64,000 bases of DNA from Dyadobacter sp. CY312 (GTDB taxonomy: Bacteria > Bacteroidota > Bacteroidia > Cytophagales > Spirosomataceae), in contig NZ_JAJUXG010000003.1 in NCBI RefSeq assembly GCF_021390535.1, positions 248,001 through 312,000 of the forward strand, given 5' to 3'. The first letter of the stretch is position 1, and every line of letters starts with the position of its first letter. Positions 18,100 through 26,518 of this stretch are shown here, piece by piece. The notes below the pieces were generated by a model. The model had not been told where the DNA came from, searched no databases, and worked only from the letters and a program-made list of their open reading frames with translations. The translations under genes and the position numbers were made by a program.

Positions 18100-18455
18100 T
18101 GGATTTTTTATGCGACGTTCATATATCGCTTAAGCTCGTCCGGCATCTTGCAAACGCGGGTCACACTGCTCTACATGTAAATCGGCTTCCAAACAAGTGG
18201 AATACCAGTGATTCCGAAATTTGCATTTATGCGGATACACATAAGTTGATTTTAATAACCAAGGATGAGGACTTCCGTAACTCTTTTTTACTTAAACGGA
18301 CTCCAAAAAAACTAATCCGAATTATTCTTGGAAACATTTCCAATCAGGATCTTGTCGAACTTTTAGACAAAAACCTTCCTGTGATTTACAAACTAAATCA
18401 GGAGAAAGGTTTTTATCTTGAACTGGGCAAATCATCCAGCGTGTATACATTCTGA
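18099..18455 (+). CDS. DUF5615 PIN-like protein, probable toxin RNase
   Basis: 118 residues. The N-terminus MDFLCDVHISLKLVRHL holds the first acidic residue of a PIN-like site; DSEICIYAD and LITKDEDF carry the others, and LIRIILGNIS is the central strand. DUF5615 proteins are Mut7-C/PIN-related and predicted ribonucleases. An N-terminal D-x-N-L is common in the family; here it is DVHISLKL, with His in place of Asn, a small deviation. I prefer ATG 18099 to the in-frame GTG at 18096. Toxicity is inferred only. Confidence 0.87.
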   Translation: MDFLCDVHISLKLVRHLANAGHTALHVNRLPNKWNTSDSEICIYADTHKLILITKDEDFRNSFLLKRTPKKLIRIILGNISNQDLVELLDKNLPVIYKLNQEKGFYLELGKSSSVYTF

Positions 18456-18482
18456 CGAATACTCCCCTGATTTCTAGGAAAC

Positions 18483-20618
18483 TCAACTCATTAACTGATA
18501 CACCGCAAAAGCGGACACATAAGCCAAGACAGTCAAATAAGCCAGCTGAATCATCGGCCATTTCCAGCCATGTGTTTCCCTGTAAACTACCGCAATGGTA
18601 CTCATGCACATCATGGCAAAAACATAGAACATAAGCAGCGAATAGCATACAGCCGGGGTATACATGGGTCCGCCAGTTTCCGGATTCTTTTCCTGAAGAA
18701 GCCTTTCTTTCACCGTTAATACATCTTCCGAATCTCCGCTGATACTATAAATGGTCGCCATTGTTCCTACAAAAACTTCTCTTGCGGCAAATGAAGCCAA
18801 CAATGCAATTCCGATCTTCCAGTCATAACCAAGCGGACGAATTGCTGGCTCAATAAATCGGCCAAAGCTTCCCGCGTAAGAATTTTCCAGCCTGACAGAA
18901 GCAACGGCTGCATCTATTTCTTCCTGAGGTTTTTGCTGCATCTGCTCAACTACCTGCGCTTCCGCTTTCTCCATTTTATCACCCGGTCCATAAGAAGCCA
19001 ATACCCAGAGAATGATTGAAATCGCCATAATGACCTTACCCGCTTCGAGTACAAACGATTTCACACTTTCATACATCGTAAAACCCACATGTCCCCAGCG
19101 GGGCAGCTTGTAAGAAGGCATTTCAAGCATGAAGTATCCAGGTTCTTTTCTTTCCAGAAAAAGAGATAAAAGCCAGGCAGATAACAACGCTCCTACCAAA
19201 CCAAGCAAGTATAGTCCCAGGAGAACCAGTCCTTGCAAGTTGAAAAAACCGAGCACTTTTGTTGAAGGAACAACCAGTGCTATAAGGATAGCGAAGATAG
19301 GTAGACGCGCCGAGCAGCTCATTAATGGTGTAACCATGATGGTGAGTAGTCTTTCGTATCTGCTACTGATGCTTCGGGTCGTCATGATGGCGGGAACTGC
19401 ACAAGCCACACCGGAAATAAGCGGAACCACACTGCGGCCATTTAAGCCGAACTTACGCATCAGTTTATCCATGATCACCATCACACGAGCCATATAACCC
19501 GACTCTTCCAGAATGGCGACTAGCGCAAATAAAATGGCAATTTGAGGTATAAAAATGATAATACCGCCAATCCCAGCCAGTATTCCATCTGTGATCAGGT
19601 CATTCAAAATTCCCTCCGGCAGAGCACCTTTCACCCATTCAATTGTAGCGGCGGTTCCGGCATCAATCATATCCATCGGATAGGATGCCCATGCAAATAT
19701 CGCCTGGAAAATTACAAGCAATACAAAAAGAAATGTAACATAACCCCAAACCGGATGAAGCAAAATGGCATCCAGTTTTCTGGTCCAGTATGGTTGTTCC
19801 AAAATACCTTCTGACTTTACCGCTTTGGAAACAATGGGTTTTATCTTTTCGTAGCGGGCAATGGTTTCTGTTGCAAGAAAATGGTTCTCATCAAATCCGT
19901 ATTTCTCAATCAGTCCGTCCAGTTTCACCCTTGCCGGTGTTTCGAGGAAAGAAAAATTATCATGCTGGCAAACATATTGCAGTGCAACATAGTCATTGTC
20001 AAGGCTATGTATACTTTTCACCTCATCAATCAATGCAACTTCATTGGAAGTCGGCTCGTAGAAATAGGAAATTGCCTGCTTTTCTTTTTGATCCAGTACC
20101 TGCGACACCGCTTCTTGCAAATGTGCCATCCCTTCTCCTGTACGGGCGTTGATACGTACCACAGGAACTTTAAGCTGCATGGCAAGTTGCACTGCATTCA
20201 CTGTCAAATTCATACTTTTAGCAACATCCAGCATATTCAGCGCAAGTACCGCCGGCACACCCAGATCATGAATCTCGGTAAAAAGCAATAAATTCCTTTG
20301 CAGATTGGACGCATCAGCCACCACTATAATGACCGCGGGGAAGTCAGGATGCCTTGGATTAGCAAGAATATCCATCACCACCGTTTCGTCCTTGGATTTT
20401 GGGTAAATGCTGTAAGTCCCCGGCAAATCCACAAGCGTAACCTCCCGGGCAGGTTCTCCCTGAGCCGCCTTGAGATGAAACGTTCCGGATTTTTTCTCAA
20501 CCGTTACGCCCGGAAAATTCCCGGTTTTTTGGCGCAAGCCAGTCAAAGCATTAAACAATGTGGATTTTCCGGCATTAGGGTTACCGACAAGCGCAATTTT
20601 AATATTTTCTGATTTCAA
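18483..20618 (-). CDS. feoB: Ferrous iron transporter B
   Basis: Inner-membrane Fe(II) transporter with an N-terminal G domain, 711 residues. G1 is GNPNAGKST at 12-20, G3 DLPGTYS, G4 LNMLD; the GDI-like helical spacer follows to about residue 270. The membrane part includes the two Gate regions, with ISGVACAVPAIMTTR and FAAREVFVGTM. The C-terminus is hydrophobic and there is no fused FeoA or FeoC. It lies 149 bp after feoA on the same strand, with a REP-like element between, so the two are probably co-transcribed. Fur control is likely from family knowledge, but I did not identify a Fur box. Confidence 0.97.
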   Translation of the reverse strand: MKSENIKIALVGNPNAGKSTLFNALTGLRQKTGNFPGVTVEKKSGTFHLKAAQGEPAREVTLVDLPGTYSIYPKSKDETVVMDILANPRHPDFPAVIIVVADASNLQRNLLLFTEIHDLGVPAVLALNMLDVAKSMNLTVNAVQLAMQLKVPVVRINARTGEGMAHLQEAVSQVLDQKEKQAISYFYEPTSNEVALIDEVKSIHSLDNDYVALQYVCQHDNFSFLETPARVKLDGLIEKYGFDENHFLATETIARYEKIKPIVSKAVKSEGILEQPYWTRKLDAILLHPVWGYVTFLFVLLVIFQAIFAWASYPMDMIDAGTAATIEWVKGALPEGILNDLITDGILAGIGGIIIFIPQIAILFALVAILEESGYMARVMVIMDKLMRKFGLNGRSVVPLISGVACAVPAIMTTRSISSRYERLLTIMVTPLMSCSARLPIFAILIALVVPSTKVLGFFNLQGLVLLGLYLLGLVGALLSAWLLSLFLERKEPGYFMLEMPSYKLPRWGHVGFTMYESVKSFVLEAGKVIMAISIILWVLASYGPGDKMEKAEAQVVEQMQQKPQEEIDAAVASVRLENSYAGSFGRFIEPAIRPLGYDWKIGIALLASFAAREVFVGTMATIYSISGDSEDVLTVKERLLQEKNPETGGPMYTPAVCYSLLMFYVFAMMCMSTIAVVYRETHGWKWPMIQLAYLTVLAYVSAFAVYQLMS

Positions 20619-20623
20619 TTGAA

Positions 20624-20680
20624 AAGCAATAAGTAGCTGTTGGCCATTGGCCGGGCGCCAATCTAATAAAAGCGATTAGC
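20624..20680. repeat. REP-like element between feoA and feoB
   Basis: Contains TAAGTAGCTGTTGGCC and GGCCGGGCGCC at 20630-20659 and ends GCGATTAGC. Aligned to 34221-34250 it matches at most of 30 positions, the clearest homologous pair in the dispersed family. Confidence 0.6.
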
Positions 20681-20767
20681 ACAATAACAGCATGATTAAT
20701 AACGAATTAAAAAAATTAATCAATAAACTAATTTTTCGTTACTACTTAAATTAAATGAGTAGCCACT

Positions 20768-20992
20768 TTATTCGAGGATGATGGCATCCGCTTCGTTGAG
20801 CCTGAGAGACAAACAATATTGGCCTCCCACGTTAATACATATCGGATCGCCAAAAGGAGCAATGGCGTCTAGCCTCACTTCACATCCGGGCAAACAACCC
20901 ATTTCCAACAATTTCAAGGACATTACTTTATCTGAAAACGATTTAATAATTCCTTTTTCTCCTTTCCGCAGATGGGATACTGTTCTGGACAT
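20768..20992 (-). CDS. feoA: FeoA family protein
   Basis: Small cytoplasmic SH3-fold protein, 74 residues, that supports FeoB-dependent ferrous iron uptake. Visible blocks are LRKGEKGIIKSF, LKLLEMGCLPGCEV and NVGGQYCLSLRLNEADAI, which match the family (L...G..GxxG..v.....lg..i.lr..eA..I). It is first in a feoA-feoB order. The upstream region reads TTAATTTGC on the minus strand, close to but not an exact -7 box. Confidence 0.93.
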   Translation of the reverse strand: MSRTVSHLRKGEKGIIKSFSDKVMSLKLLEMGCLPGCEVRLDAIAPFGDPICINVGGQYCLSLRLNEADAIILE

Positions 20993-21143
20993 CGCACACC
21001 CTTATTTAGATTGAATACACTTAAACTGCAAATTAAGCATTATCAGCTCGTAATTCAAACTATTACACGGCATTTACCTCTTTTCAACACATGCATCATA
21101 CAAAATCATGACCATTTTATTATCACCCTGAGCCTTTATGTAG

Positions 21144-21151
21144 TACTTTTG
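21144..21151 (+). promoter_or_regulatory. Likely -7 box of the ccm operon
   Basis: TACTTTTG matches TAnnTTTG and lies about 80 nt before the ccmB start. The upstream -33 element is not clear. Confidence 0.4.
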
Positions 21152-21232
21152 CAGCGCGAAAGAGGAAATAGAATTGAGAAAAATTAATCACTGTGCCGAA
21201 AGCCTGTTGCTGCCTGCCGACTGTCAATAGCA

Positions 21233-21895
21233 TTGAACGAGATAAGAACCCTGATCTGGAAAGAATTCACGCTTGAATGGCGTCAGAAATATGCATTGAG
21301 TGGCATGCTTCTTTATGTAGTCAGCACTGTTTTTGTCTGTTATCTGAGTTTCAGTCTGCGTCGCAATCAGCTTACACCCATTGTTTGGAACACACTATTC
21401 TGGATAATTATTCTTTTTGCAGCAGTTAATGCTATTGCAAAAAGTTTTTCTCAGGAACGCCATGGCCGGCTCATCTACTATTATAATTTGTGCAGCCCCC
21501 AGGCTATCATCATGTCAAAAATCATTTACAATTCGTTTGTAATGTTGTTTCTGGCAGGTGTTGGTTTTGTGTTTTATGCATTTGTAATGGGAAATCAGGT
21601 TGGCGACATGGGGCTTTACGCCATTTGTATCGCCCTGTCAGCGATCGGATTTGCTTCCGTTCTAACACTTATTGCTGGAATTGCATCCAAGGCCGACAAC
21701 AGTGCAACACTGATGGCAGTACTGAGCTTTCCGATTATTCTGCCCATGCTTCTAATGACCATCCGGCTGGCTAAAAACGCCATGGATGGCCTGGACTGGA
21801 GTGTGAGCAACGACGAAATCATCACACTATTATCAATCGATCTGATCGTAATTACATTAAGCTACCTCCTGTTTCCGTATCTGTGGAGAAGCTAG
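21233..21895 (+). CDS. ccmB: Heme exporter subunit CcmB
   Basis: Membrane subunit of the CcmAB ABC transporter that acts in cytochrome c maturation by releasing holo-CcmE. 220 residues, six hydrophobic segments, with IWKEFTLEWRQK at the N-terminus, the family start pattern, and FSQERHGRLIYYYNLC. TTG is the start because no ATG or GTG is available before the conserved N-terminus. The ATPase ccmA is not next to it in this window; it must be elsewhere or upstream on another locus. First gene of ccmB-ccmC-ccmD-ccmE-ccmF. Confidence 0.9.
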   Translation: MNEIRTLIWKEFTLEWRQKYALSGMLLYVVSTVFVCYLSFSLRRNQLTPIVWNTLFWIIILFAAVNAIAKSFSQERHGRLIYYYNLCSPQAIIMSKIIYNSFVMLFLAGVGFVFYAFVMGNQVGDMGLYAICIALSAIGFASVLTLIAGIASKADNSATLMAVLSFPIILPMLLMTIRLAKNAMDGLDWSVSNDEIITLLSIDLIVITLSYLLFPYLWRS

Positions 21896-21934
21896 AATTG
21901 AGTTAACAAATTGATTATCTAATCAGCAAGTATA

Positions 21935-22621
21935 ATGAAAAAACTGTGGTGGAAAATCCTGTGCATAGCGCTGCTGTTCTATGTCGTTTTTATGGGATTA
22001 ATGGGCCCGGTGCCTCACCTGCCGATACTCAATGAAAGTATCAGAAATACCTATTTCCATGTGGCCTTGTGGCTCGCCATGACAACCCTGTTGTTTGCTT
22101 CGATGGTGTACTCCCTGATGTACCTGCGTAGTAGCAATCTGAAACACGACGACGTCGCCAGCGAATTGGCCAAATCGGGCTTATTCTACGGAATTCTGGG
22201 ATGTTTGTCAGGCTCGGTTTGGGCCAATTTTACCTGGGGTGATCCTTGGCCAAATGATCCGAAACTGAATGGTGCGGCTGTCGGAATTCTGATATATCTG
22301 GCCTATTTACTGCTGAGATCTTCTTTCGAAGACGAACAGCGTCGGGCACGTATTGCCTCGGTCTACAACATTTTTGCCTTTGCTGTTTTTGTACCGTTGA
22401 TTTATATACTTCCAAGACTGACCGACTCCCTGCATCCGGGAAGTGGTGGTAACAGCACTTTCGGTTCTTATGATATGAATAATGACCTGCGTATGGTGTT
22501 CTACCCTGCAATTATTGGCTGGATTTTACTTGGTCTCTGGTTTGCTGAACTTCGGGTGAGAATCAAAAGGATCAACAGATTACGGGAAGAGGAATTTATA
22601 CAGACTAGCAAACCTCTGTAA
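21935..22621 (+). CDS. ccmC: Heme handling protein CcmC (cytochrome c biogenesis CcsA-type)
   Basis: 228 residues, six membrane helices. It contains the tryptophan-rich loop GSVWANFTWGDPWPNDPK near residues 92-109, the WWD-like heme-binding region, flanked by conserved His (FHVALW near 55, and LHPG near 170). CcmC loads heme onto CcmE on the outer face of the membrane. The WWD loop is shorter in tryptophans than in Proteobacteria, as is usual for the Bacteroidota branch. It lies 39 nt after ccmB and is followed by the CcmD-like gene. Confidence 0.92.
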   Translation: MKKLWWKILCIALLFYVVFMGLMGPVPHLPILNESIRNTYFHVALWLAMTTLLFASMVYSLMYLRSSNLKHDDVASELAKSGLFYGILGCLSGSVWANFTWGDPWPNDPKLNGAAVGILIYLAYLLLRSSFEDEQRRARIASVYNIFAFAVFVPLIYILPRLTDSLHPGSGGNSTFGSYDMNNDLRMVFYPAIIGWILLGLWFAELRVRIKRINRLREEEFIQTSKPL

Positions 22622-22691
22622 CCGAAAAACACACATTTTCAGGAAATAGTAAACATTTCAAAACAAAAATTCGTTAAGAATTTAGTCCTAT

Positions 22692-22928
22692 ATGAATATC
22701 ATGAAAAAAGTTTTTCCCCTTCTGCTTTCCCTATTGATCATATCAATTAATACAATCGCCCAAACCACGGTCGACACCACCGTTCCCATGGCAGACAAGC
22801 TGCGTGAGGACGGTAAAATATGGGTTGTTGTAGTCGTTATCGCTGTTGTATTTGCAGGAATCGCCATCAACATGCTTCGCCTGGAATCCAAGGTTGGCAA
22901 AATTGAAAAAGAATTAAAAATCAAGTAA
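22692..22928 (+). CDS. CcmD-like small membrane protein
   Basis: 78 residues: an N-terminal signal-like segment ending IAQ, a short polar loop, then one strong hydrophobic helix (IWVVVVVIAVVFAGIAINML) and a charged C-terminal tail LESKVGKIEKELKIK. Its size, topology and position between ccmC and ccmE fit CcmD, which stabilises the CcmC-CcmE-heme complex. Sequence is too short to be decisive. A second in-frame ATG lies at 22701. It ends 5 nt before ccmE. Confidence 0.8.
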   Translation: MNIMKKVFPLLLSLLIISINTIAQTTVDTTVPMADKLREDGKIWVVVVVIAVVFAGIAINMLRLESKVGKIEKELKIK

Positions 22929-22933
22929 GAGTT

Positions 22934-23368
22934 ATGAAAAAGATCCAAATATTCGGCCTGATCATTGTTGCAGTTGCTATTGGCATCATTGTGTCAACAG
23001 CTGGCGACGCCAGTACCTATGTTGATTTTTCCAAAGCCAAAGAAATGGCATCGGATGGCGATAACGAAAGTATCCACGTTGTTGGTAAACTTAAAAAGAA
23101 TACCGCAGGGCAGATTTTAGAGATGGAATACCAGCCTGAAATTGACCCGAATTATTTCTCCTTTACGTTGATCGATAATAACAATATAGCGCAAAAGGTG
23201 GTATACAAAAGCACCAAACCGCAGGACTTTGATAAGTCGGAACAAGTAGTGGTAATCGGCAAAATGGAAGGCAGCACATTTAACGCTGAAAAAATTCTTA
23301 TGAAGTGCCCTTCAAAATACGAAAACGGAAAACTGGAAACAACGGAAGCGACCGCAACTAAATCATGA
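22934..23368 (+). CDS. ccmE: Cytochrome c maturation protein CcmE, CxxxY variant
   Basis: Periplasmic heme chaperone tethered by an N-terminal helix (residues 5-23), 144 residues, OB-fold core (VVGKLKKN, FSFTLIDN, VVVIGKM). In the E. coli type the heme is held covalently by a His in HxxxY. Here the site reads LMKCPSKYE: Cys125 and Tyr129, so CxxxY. Such a variant is known from some archaea and sulfate reducers. A Lys/Thr-rich tail follows the site. The stop overlaps the ccmF start (ATGA at 23365-23368). Gene and frame are clear; the heme linkage through Cys is inferred. Confidence 0.93.
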   Translation: MKKIQIFGLIIVAVAIGIIVSTAGDASTYVDFSKAKEMASDGDNESIHVVGKLKKNTAGQILEMEYQPEIDPNYFSFTLIDNNNIAQKVVYKSTKPQDFDKSEQVVVIGKMEGSTFNAEKILMKCPSKYENGKLETTEATATKS

Positions 23369-25962
23369 TTCATACAACAATAGGAAGTGCAGGTCACCTG
23401 CTGGTAATTGTTGCATTTGTTTCGGCTCTGGTCGCAACTTTTGCTTATTTTAAAGCCTCCTCAGCTGTCGCCACCTTCGACGACCAGCTAACCTGGAAAC
23501 GTTTTGCACGCGCTACTTACGTTGTACACGTAGTAGCAGTACTCGGCGTTGTTTTCTCGCTTTACTGGATTATTGGAAATCATTACTTTGAATACCATTA
23601 CGCCTGGAAGAACTCGTCACTTTCACTGCCAACAGGTTATACCATTTCCAGCTTCTGGCAGGATCAGGAAGGAAGTTTCCTTTTATGGATTTTCTGGAAT
23701 GTCGTTCTTGGATCCGTTCTGATATTCAGTAACCGATCGTGGGAAGCACCTGTAATGACCATATTTGCATTGGTACAGGCCTTTCTTACATCCATGATCC
23801 TTGGTGTGGTTATCCCTGGTCTTGACCTTAAAATTGGATCAACTCCTTTCCTTTTGTTGAAAGAAGTAATGCCGGATATTCCGGTCTTTAAGATGGATCC
23901 GAATTTCATTGCCAAAGACGGAAACGGTCTTAATCCATTGTTGCAGAACTACTGGATGGTAATTCACCCGCCTACACTTTTCTTAGGATTTGCTTCTACA
24001 CTGATACCGTTCTCTTTTGCAATGGCGGGTCTTTGGACCAAAAAAATTAACGAATGGCTTCGTCCCGCTCTTCCTTGGGCACTTTTCTCGGCACTGGTAC
24101 TTGGTGTAGGAATTCTGATGGGTGCTTATTGGGCATACGAAACGCTTAACTTCGGTAGCTACTGGAACTGGGATCCGGTTGAAAATACATCTTTCGTTCC
24201 ATGGCTTATTCTCGTAGCGGCAATCCATACGATGATCATTGGGCGTAAGAATGCGACTGCTCTTAAAACGTCATTCATATTAACCATTGCCACCTTCGTA
24301 CTCGTTCTTTATTCAACGTTTATGACAAGAAGCGGCGTATTGGGCAATGCGTCTGTGCACTCGTTTACGGATCTTGGTTTATCAGGACAACTTCTGATTT
24401 ACCTGCTTACATTCCTAATACTTTCAGTTGGTTTACTGATCTATCGCTGGAAAAGTTTGCCTTCCGATGATGAAGAAGTTTCAACCTACTCGCAGGAATT
24501 CTGGATTTTCATAGGAGCAACGTTATTGTGCCTGTCTGGCTTCCAGATCCTTGCAACGACTTCTATTCCTGTTTACAACAAAATAGCGGAAGCATTTGGC
24601 ACTGTTTTAAACATGGCTTTACCCGCTGATCAGATTGGACACTACAACAAATTCCAGCTGTGGTTTTTCTCTCTCATCATCATTTTAACAGGTATCGGAC
24701 AGTATTTCTGGTGGAAACGTGTAGGGAAAGATAAACTTCAGGCTTTATACAATCCATTGCTGATCACGCTCATTATCAGTGCAGCCGTAATCACTTTGCA
24801 GGGTGTGAAGGATATTCAATACATTGCCTTGCTTACGGCTTCGATCTTCGCAATCGTAGCAAACGGAACCATACTTTTCAACATCGTCAGAGGCAATTAC
24901 AACCTTTCCGGTGGAGCCATTACGCACATTGGTGTAGCGTTAATGCTGATAGGAGTACTTTTCTCTTCTGCATATACGAAAGTGGTTTCCATTAATAACT
25001 CCGGGCTGATGATTTCCCGCAGTGAGGAATTTACAAGCAACGACAATAAAGAGAATAAGGAGAACATTACACTTTGGCTTAACAAGCCGGAGAAAATGGG
25101 CGACTACATGCTTACATGGCGCGATGTTCGCGTTGAGCCACGTCACATTCCAGGTTATATTTCCAAAAGCTGGGTTGATATCATTGAAAACGATTACCGT
25201 GCTGTTGCGTTGAGAGACATCGTTTACAACGACAAACAGTATTATGCCAAAGGTGACACGCTTGAAATTTCACCTGAAAACTTCTACTACGAAATTGAGT
25301 ACAGAGAGCCATCTGGAAAAGTATTCAACCTGTTTCCTAGGGTACAGATTAACCCAAAAATGGGTGGAATCGTAGTGTCTCCTGATATCAACAGGGAGCT
25401 TGGGAAAGATTTGTACACCTACGTTTCAATGGTTACCAATCCTACTGCTGAGCCTGTATGGAGCCAGACAGAGAATTTCACAGTGAGCATGAGTGACACG
25501 TTCTTTGTCAATGATTACGTGGCCATTCTTGATAACGTGGTACGTACTGACTCTGTTGACGGTGTAACACTTGGACCTGGCGATGCAGCTGTGAAGGCAA
25601 TGATCCGCGTTCTTGACAAAGAGAATGAGTTCGTTCTGACACCATCTTACGTCATTCGTGACCGCATGGTTGCTCGTAAGACGGAGGTTAATAATGACCT
25701 GGGACTTCGTGTTCAGTTTAGTGAAATTAATCCGCAGACTGGCCAGTTCTCATTTGCTGTCAACACAACCCAGCGCGACTTCATCGTTATGAAAGCGACC
25801 GAAAAGCCATTGATTAACATTCTGTGGTTGGGAACGTTCGTATTGATTATCGGTTTTGTACTGGCTACCATCCGACGCTTTAAAGACTTCATTAAAATGC
25901 GGGATAAAGAAAGTGCAGCCTTAACCAAGCAGAAGGGTAAACCGAAAGTTCAGACTGTGTAA
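23365..25962 (+). CDS. ccmF: Heme lyase subunit CcmF
   Basis: Large membrane protein of the heme lyase, 865 residues with about 14-15 hydrophobic segments. The WWD loop SYWNWDPVENTSFVPW lies near residues 264-279, and conserved His residues flank it (VIHPPTLF near 203, IHTMIIGR near 287, SVHSFTDLG near 330). A large periplasmic domain is near the C-terminus, followed by a final helix and a Lys-rich tail. CcmF accepts heme from CcmE and attaches it to apocytochrome CxxCH motifs. CcmG, CcmH and CcmI are not adjacent. Terminator at 25977-26016. Confidence 0.96.
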   Translation: MIHTTIGSAGHLLVIVAFVSALVATFAYFKASSAVATFDDQLTWKRFARATYVVHVVAVLGVVFSLYWIIGNHYFEYHYAWKNSSLSLPTGYTISSFWQDQEGSFLLWIFWNVVLGSVLIFSNRSWEAPVMTIFALVQAFLTSMILGVVIPGLDLKIGSTPFLLLKEVMPDIPVFKMDPNFIAKDGNGLNPLLQNYWMVIHPPTLFLGFASTLIPFSFAMAGLWTKKINEWLRPALPWALFSALVLGVGILMGAYWAYETLNFGSYWNWDPVENTSFVPWLILVAAIHTMIIGRKNATALKTSFILTIATFVLVLYSTFMTRSGVLGNASVHSFTDLGLSGQLLIYLLTFLILSVGLLIYRWKSLPSDDEEVSTYSQEFWIFIGATLLCLSGFQILATTSIPVYNKIAEAFGTVLNMALPADQIGHYNKFQLWFFSLIIILTGIGQYFWWKRVGKDKLQALYNPLLITLIISAAVITLQGVKDIQYIALLTASIFAIVANGTILFNIVRGNYNLSGGAITHIGVALMLIGVLFSSAYTKVVSINNSGLMISRSEEFTSNDNKENKENITLWLNKPEKMGDYMLTWRDVRVEPRHIPGYISKSWVDIIENDYRAVALRDIVYNDKQYYAKGDTLEISPENFYYEIEYREPSGKVFNLFPRVQINPKMGGIVVSPDINRELGKDLYTYVSMVTNPTAEPVWSQTENFTVSMSDTFFVNDYVAILDNVVRTDSVDGVTLGPGDAAVKAMIRVLDKENEFVLTPSYVIRDRMVARKTEVNNDLGLRVQFSEINPQTGQFSFAVNTTQRDFIVMKATEKPLINILWLGTFVLIIGFVLATIRRFKDFIKMRDKESAALTKQKGKPKVQTV

Positions 25963-25976
25963 AAGCAAGTTCATGC

Positions 25977-26016
25977 AAAAAGGCTCTGGCGGAGATTTTC
26001 GTCAGAGCCTTTTTTG
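25977..26016 (+). terminator. Rho-independent terminator of the ccm operon
   Basis: Stem AAGGCTCTGGCG pairs with CGTCAGAGCCTT (one G-T pair) around GAGATTTT and is followed by a T-run. Just after ccmF. Confidence 0.92.
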
Positions 26017-26053
26017 TTGCCTCCTTATGTATAATTAGGTCAAAGTACATTTG

Positions 26054-26082
26054 TTTGCCCATCCTAGTTTTAACTATCTTTG
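26054..26082 (+). promoter_or_regulatory. Bacteroidota-type promoter of the MNT gene
   Basis: TTTG at 26054-26057, 17-nt spacer, then TATCTTTG at 26075-26082. This fits TTTG-N(17-23)-TAnnTTTG exactly and lies 18 nt before the ATG at 26100, so the leader would be very short. Confidence 0.65.
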
Positions 26083-26099
26083 TTAAAACCGTTATCAAT

Positions 26100-26396
26100 A
26101 TGTCGATGATAAACGAGCAAACAATAGTTGAAAAGATACGAGCGCTTAAACCATTACTAAGCCAGGAGTATTTTGTTAAGGAAATAGGCTATTTCGGTTC
26201 TCATGCATCAGGTTCTGCCCGGGAGAATAGCGACATAGATATCCTCGTCGAATTCAGTCAGCCGGTAGGTTGGGAGTTTTTCAGAGTTCAGGATTTACTT
26301 GAAGAAGCTTTAAAGATAAAAGTAGACTTGGTTACGCCAAATGCCATCCGCCCACAGCTTCGGAAAAGCATATTGCAAAAATTAAAGCTTGTATGA
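26100..26396 (+). CDS. MNT-type minimal nucleotidyltransferase
   Basis: 98 residues. GYFGSHASGSARENSDIDILVEF holds the GSx(10)DxD motif split as GS...SDID, and VDLVTP gives the third acidic residue. MNT proteins usually pair with a HEPN protein and act as antitoxin by adding AMP to the HEPN RNase. The gene overlaps (ATGA at 26393-26396) the start of an open frame beginning MRPSDRDFL, which looks like the start of a DUF86 HEPN partner but breaks off (26393-26518). The first ATG at 26100 is used; 26106 is also possible. The nucleotidyltransferase itself looks intact. Confidence 0.88.
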   Translation: MSMINEQTIVEKIRALKPLLSQEYFVKEIGYFGSHASGSARENSDIDILVEFSQPVGWEFFRVQDLLEEALKIKVDLVTPNAIRPQLRKSILQKLKLV

Positions 26397-26518
26397 GGCC
26401 TTCTGATCGCGATTTTCTCTTTTCACTACTTGTTATCCTTCGCCACAAACCTGCTCCTGTAATAATCCATCTCTCTCCTGTAAACTCCAAAACTCGTTTC
26501 AGGGCATTCCTTTTTTAA
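26393..26518 (+). pseudogene. Truncated HEPN (DUF86) gene remnant
   Basis: Open frame of 41 codons overlapping the MNT stop by 4 nt. The first nine residues, MRPSDRDFL, match the usual start of DUF86 HEPN proteins. After about residue 11 the frame runs into the antisense of the neighbouring secreted-protein gene (26426-26818) and loses any HEPN character; no R-x4-6-H catalytic motif is present. I read it as the 5' stub of a deleted partner. It is short, so the identification is moderate. Confidence 0.5.

Noticed and set aside
19881..20291. 136-residue frame on the plus strand inside feoB
   Set aside because: Overlaps the G domain of feoB on the other strand; no motif.
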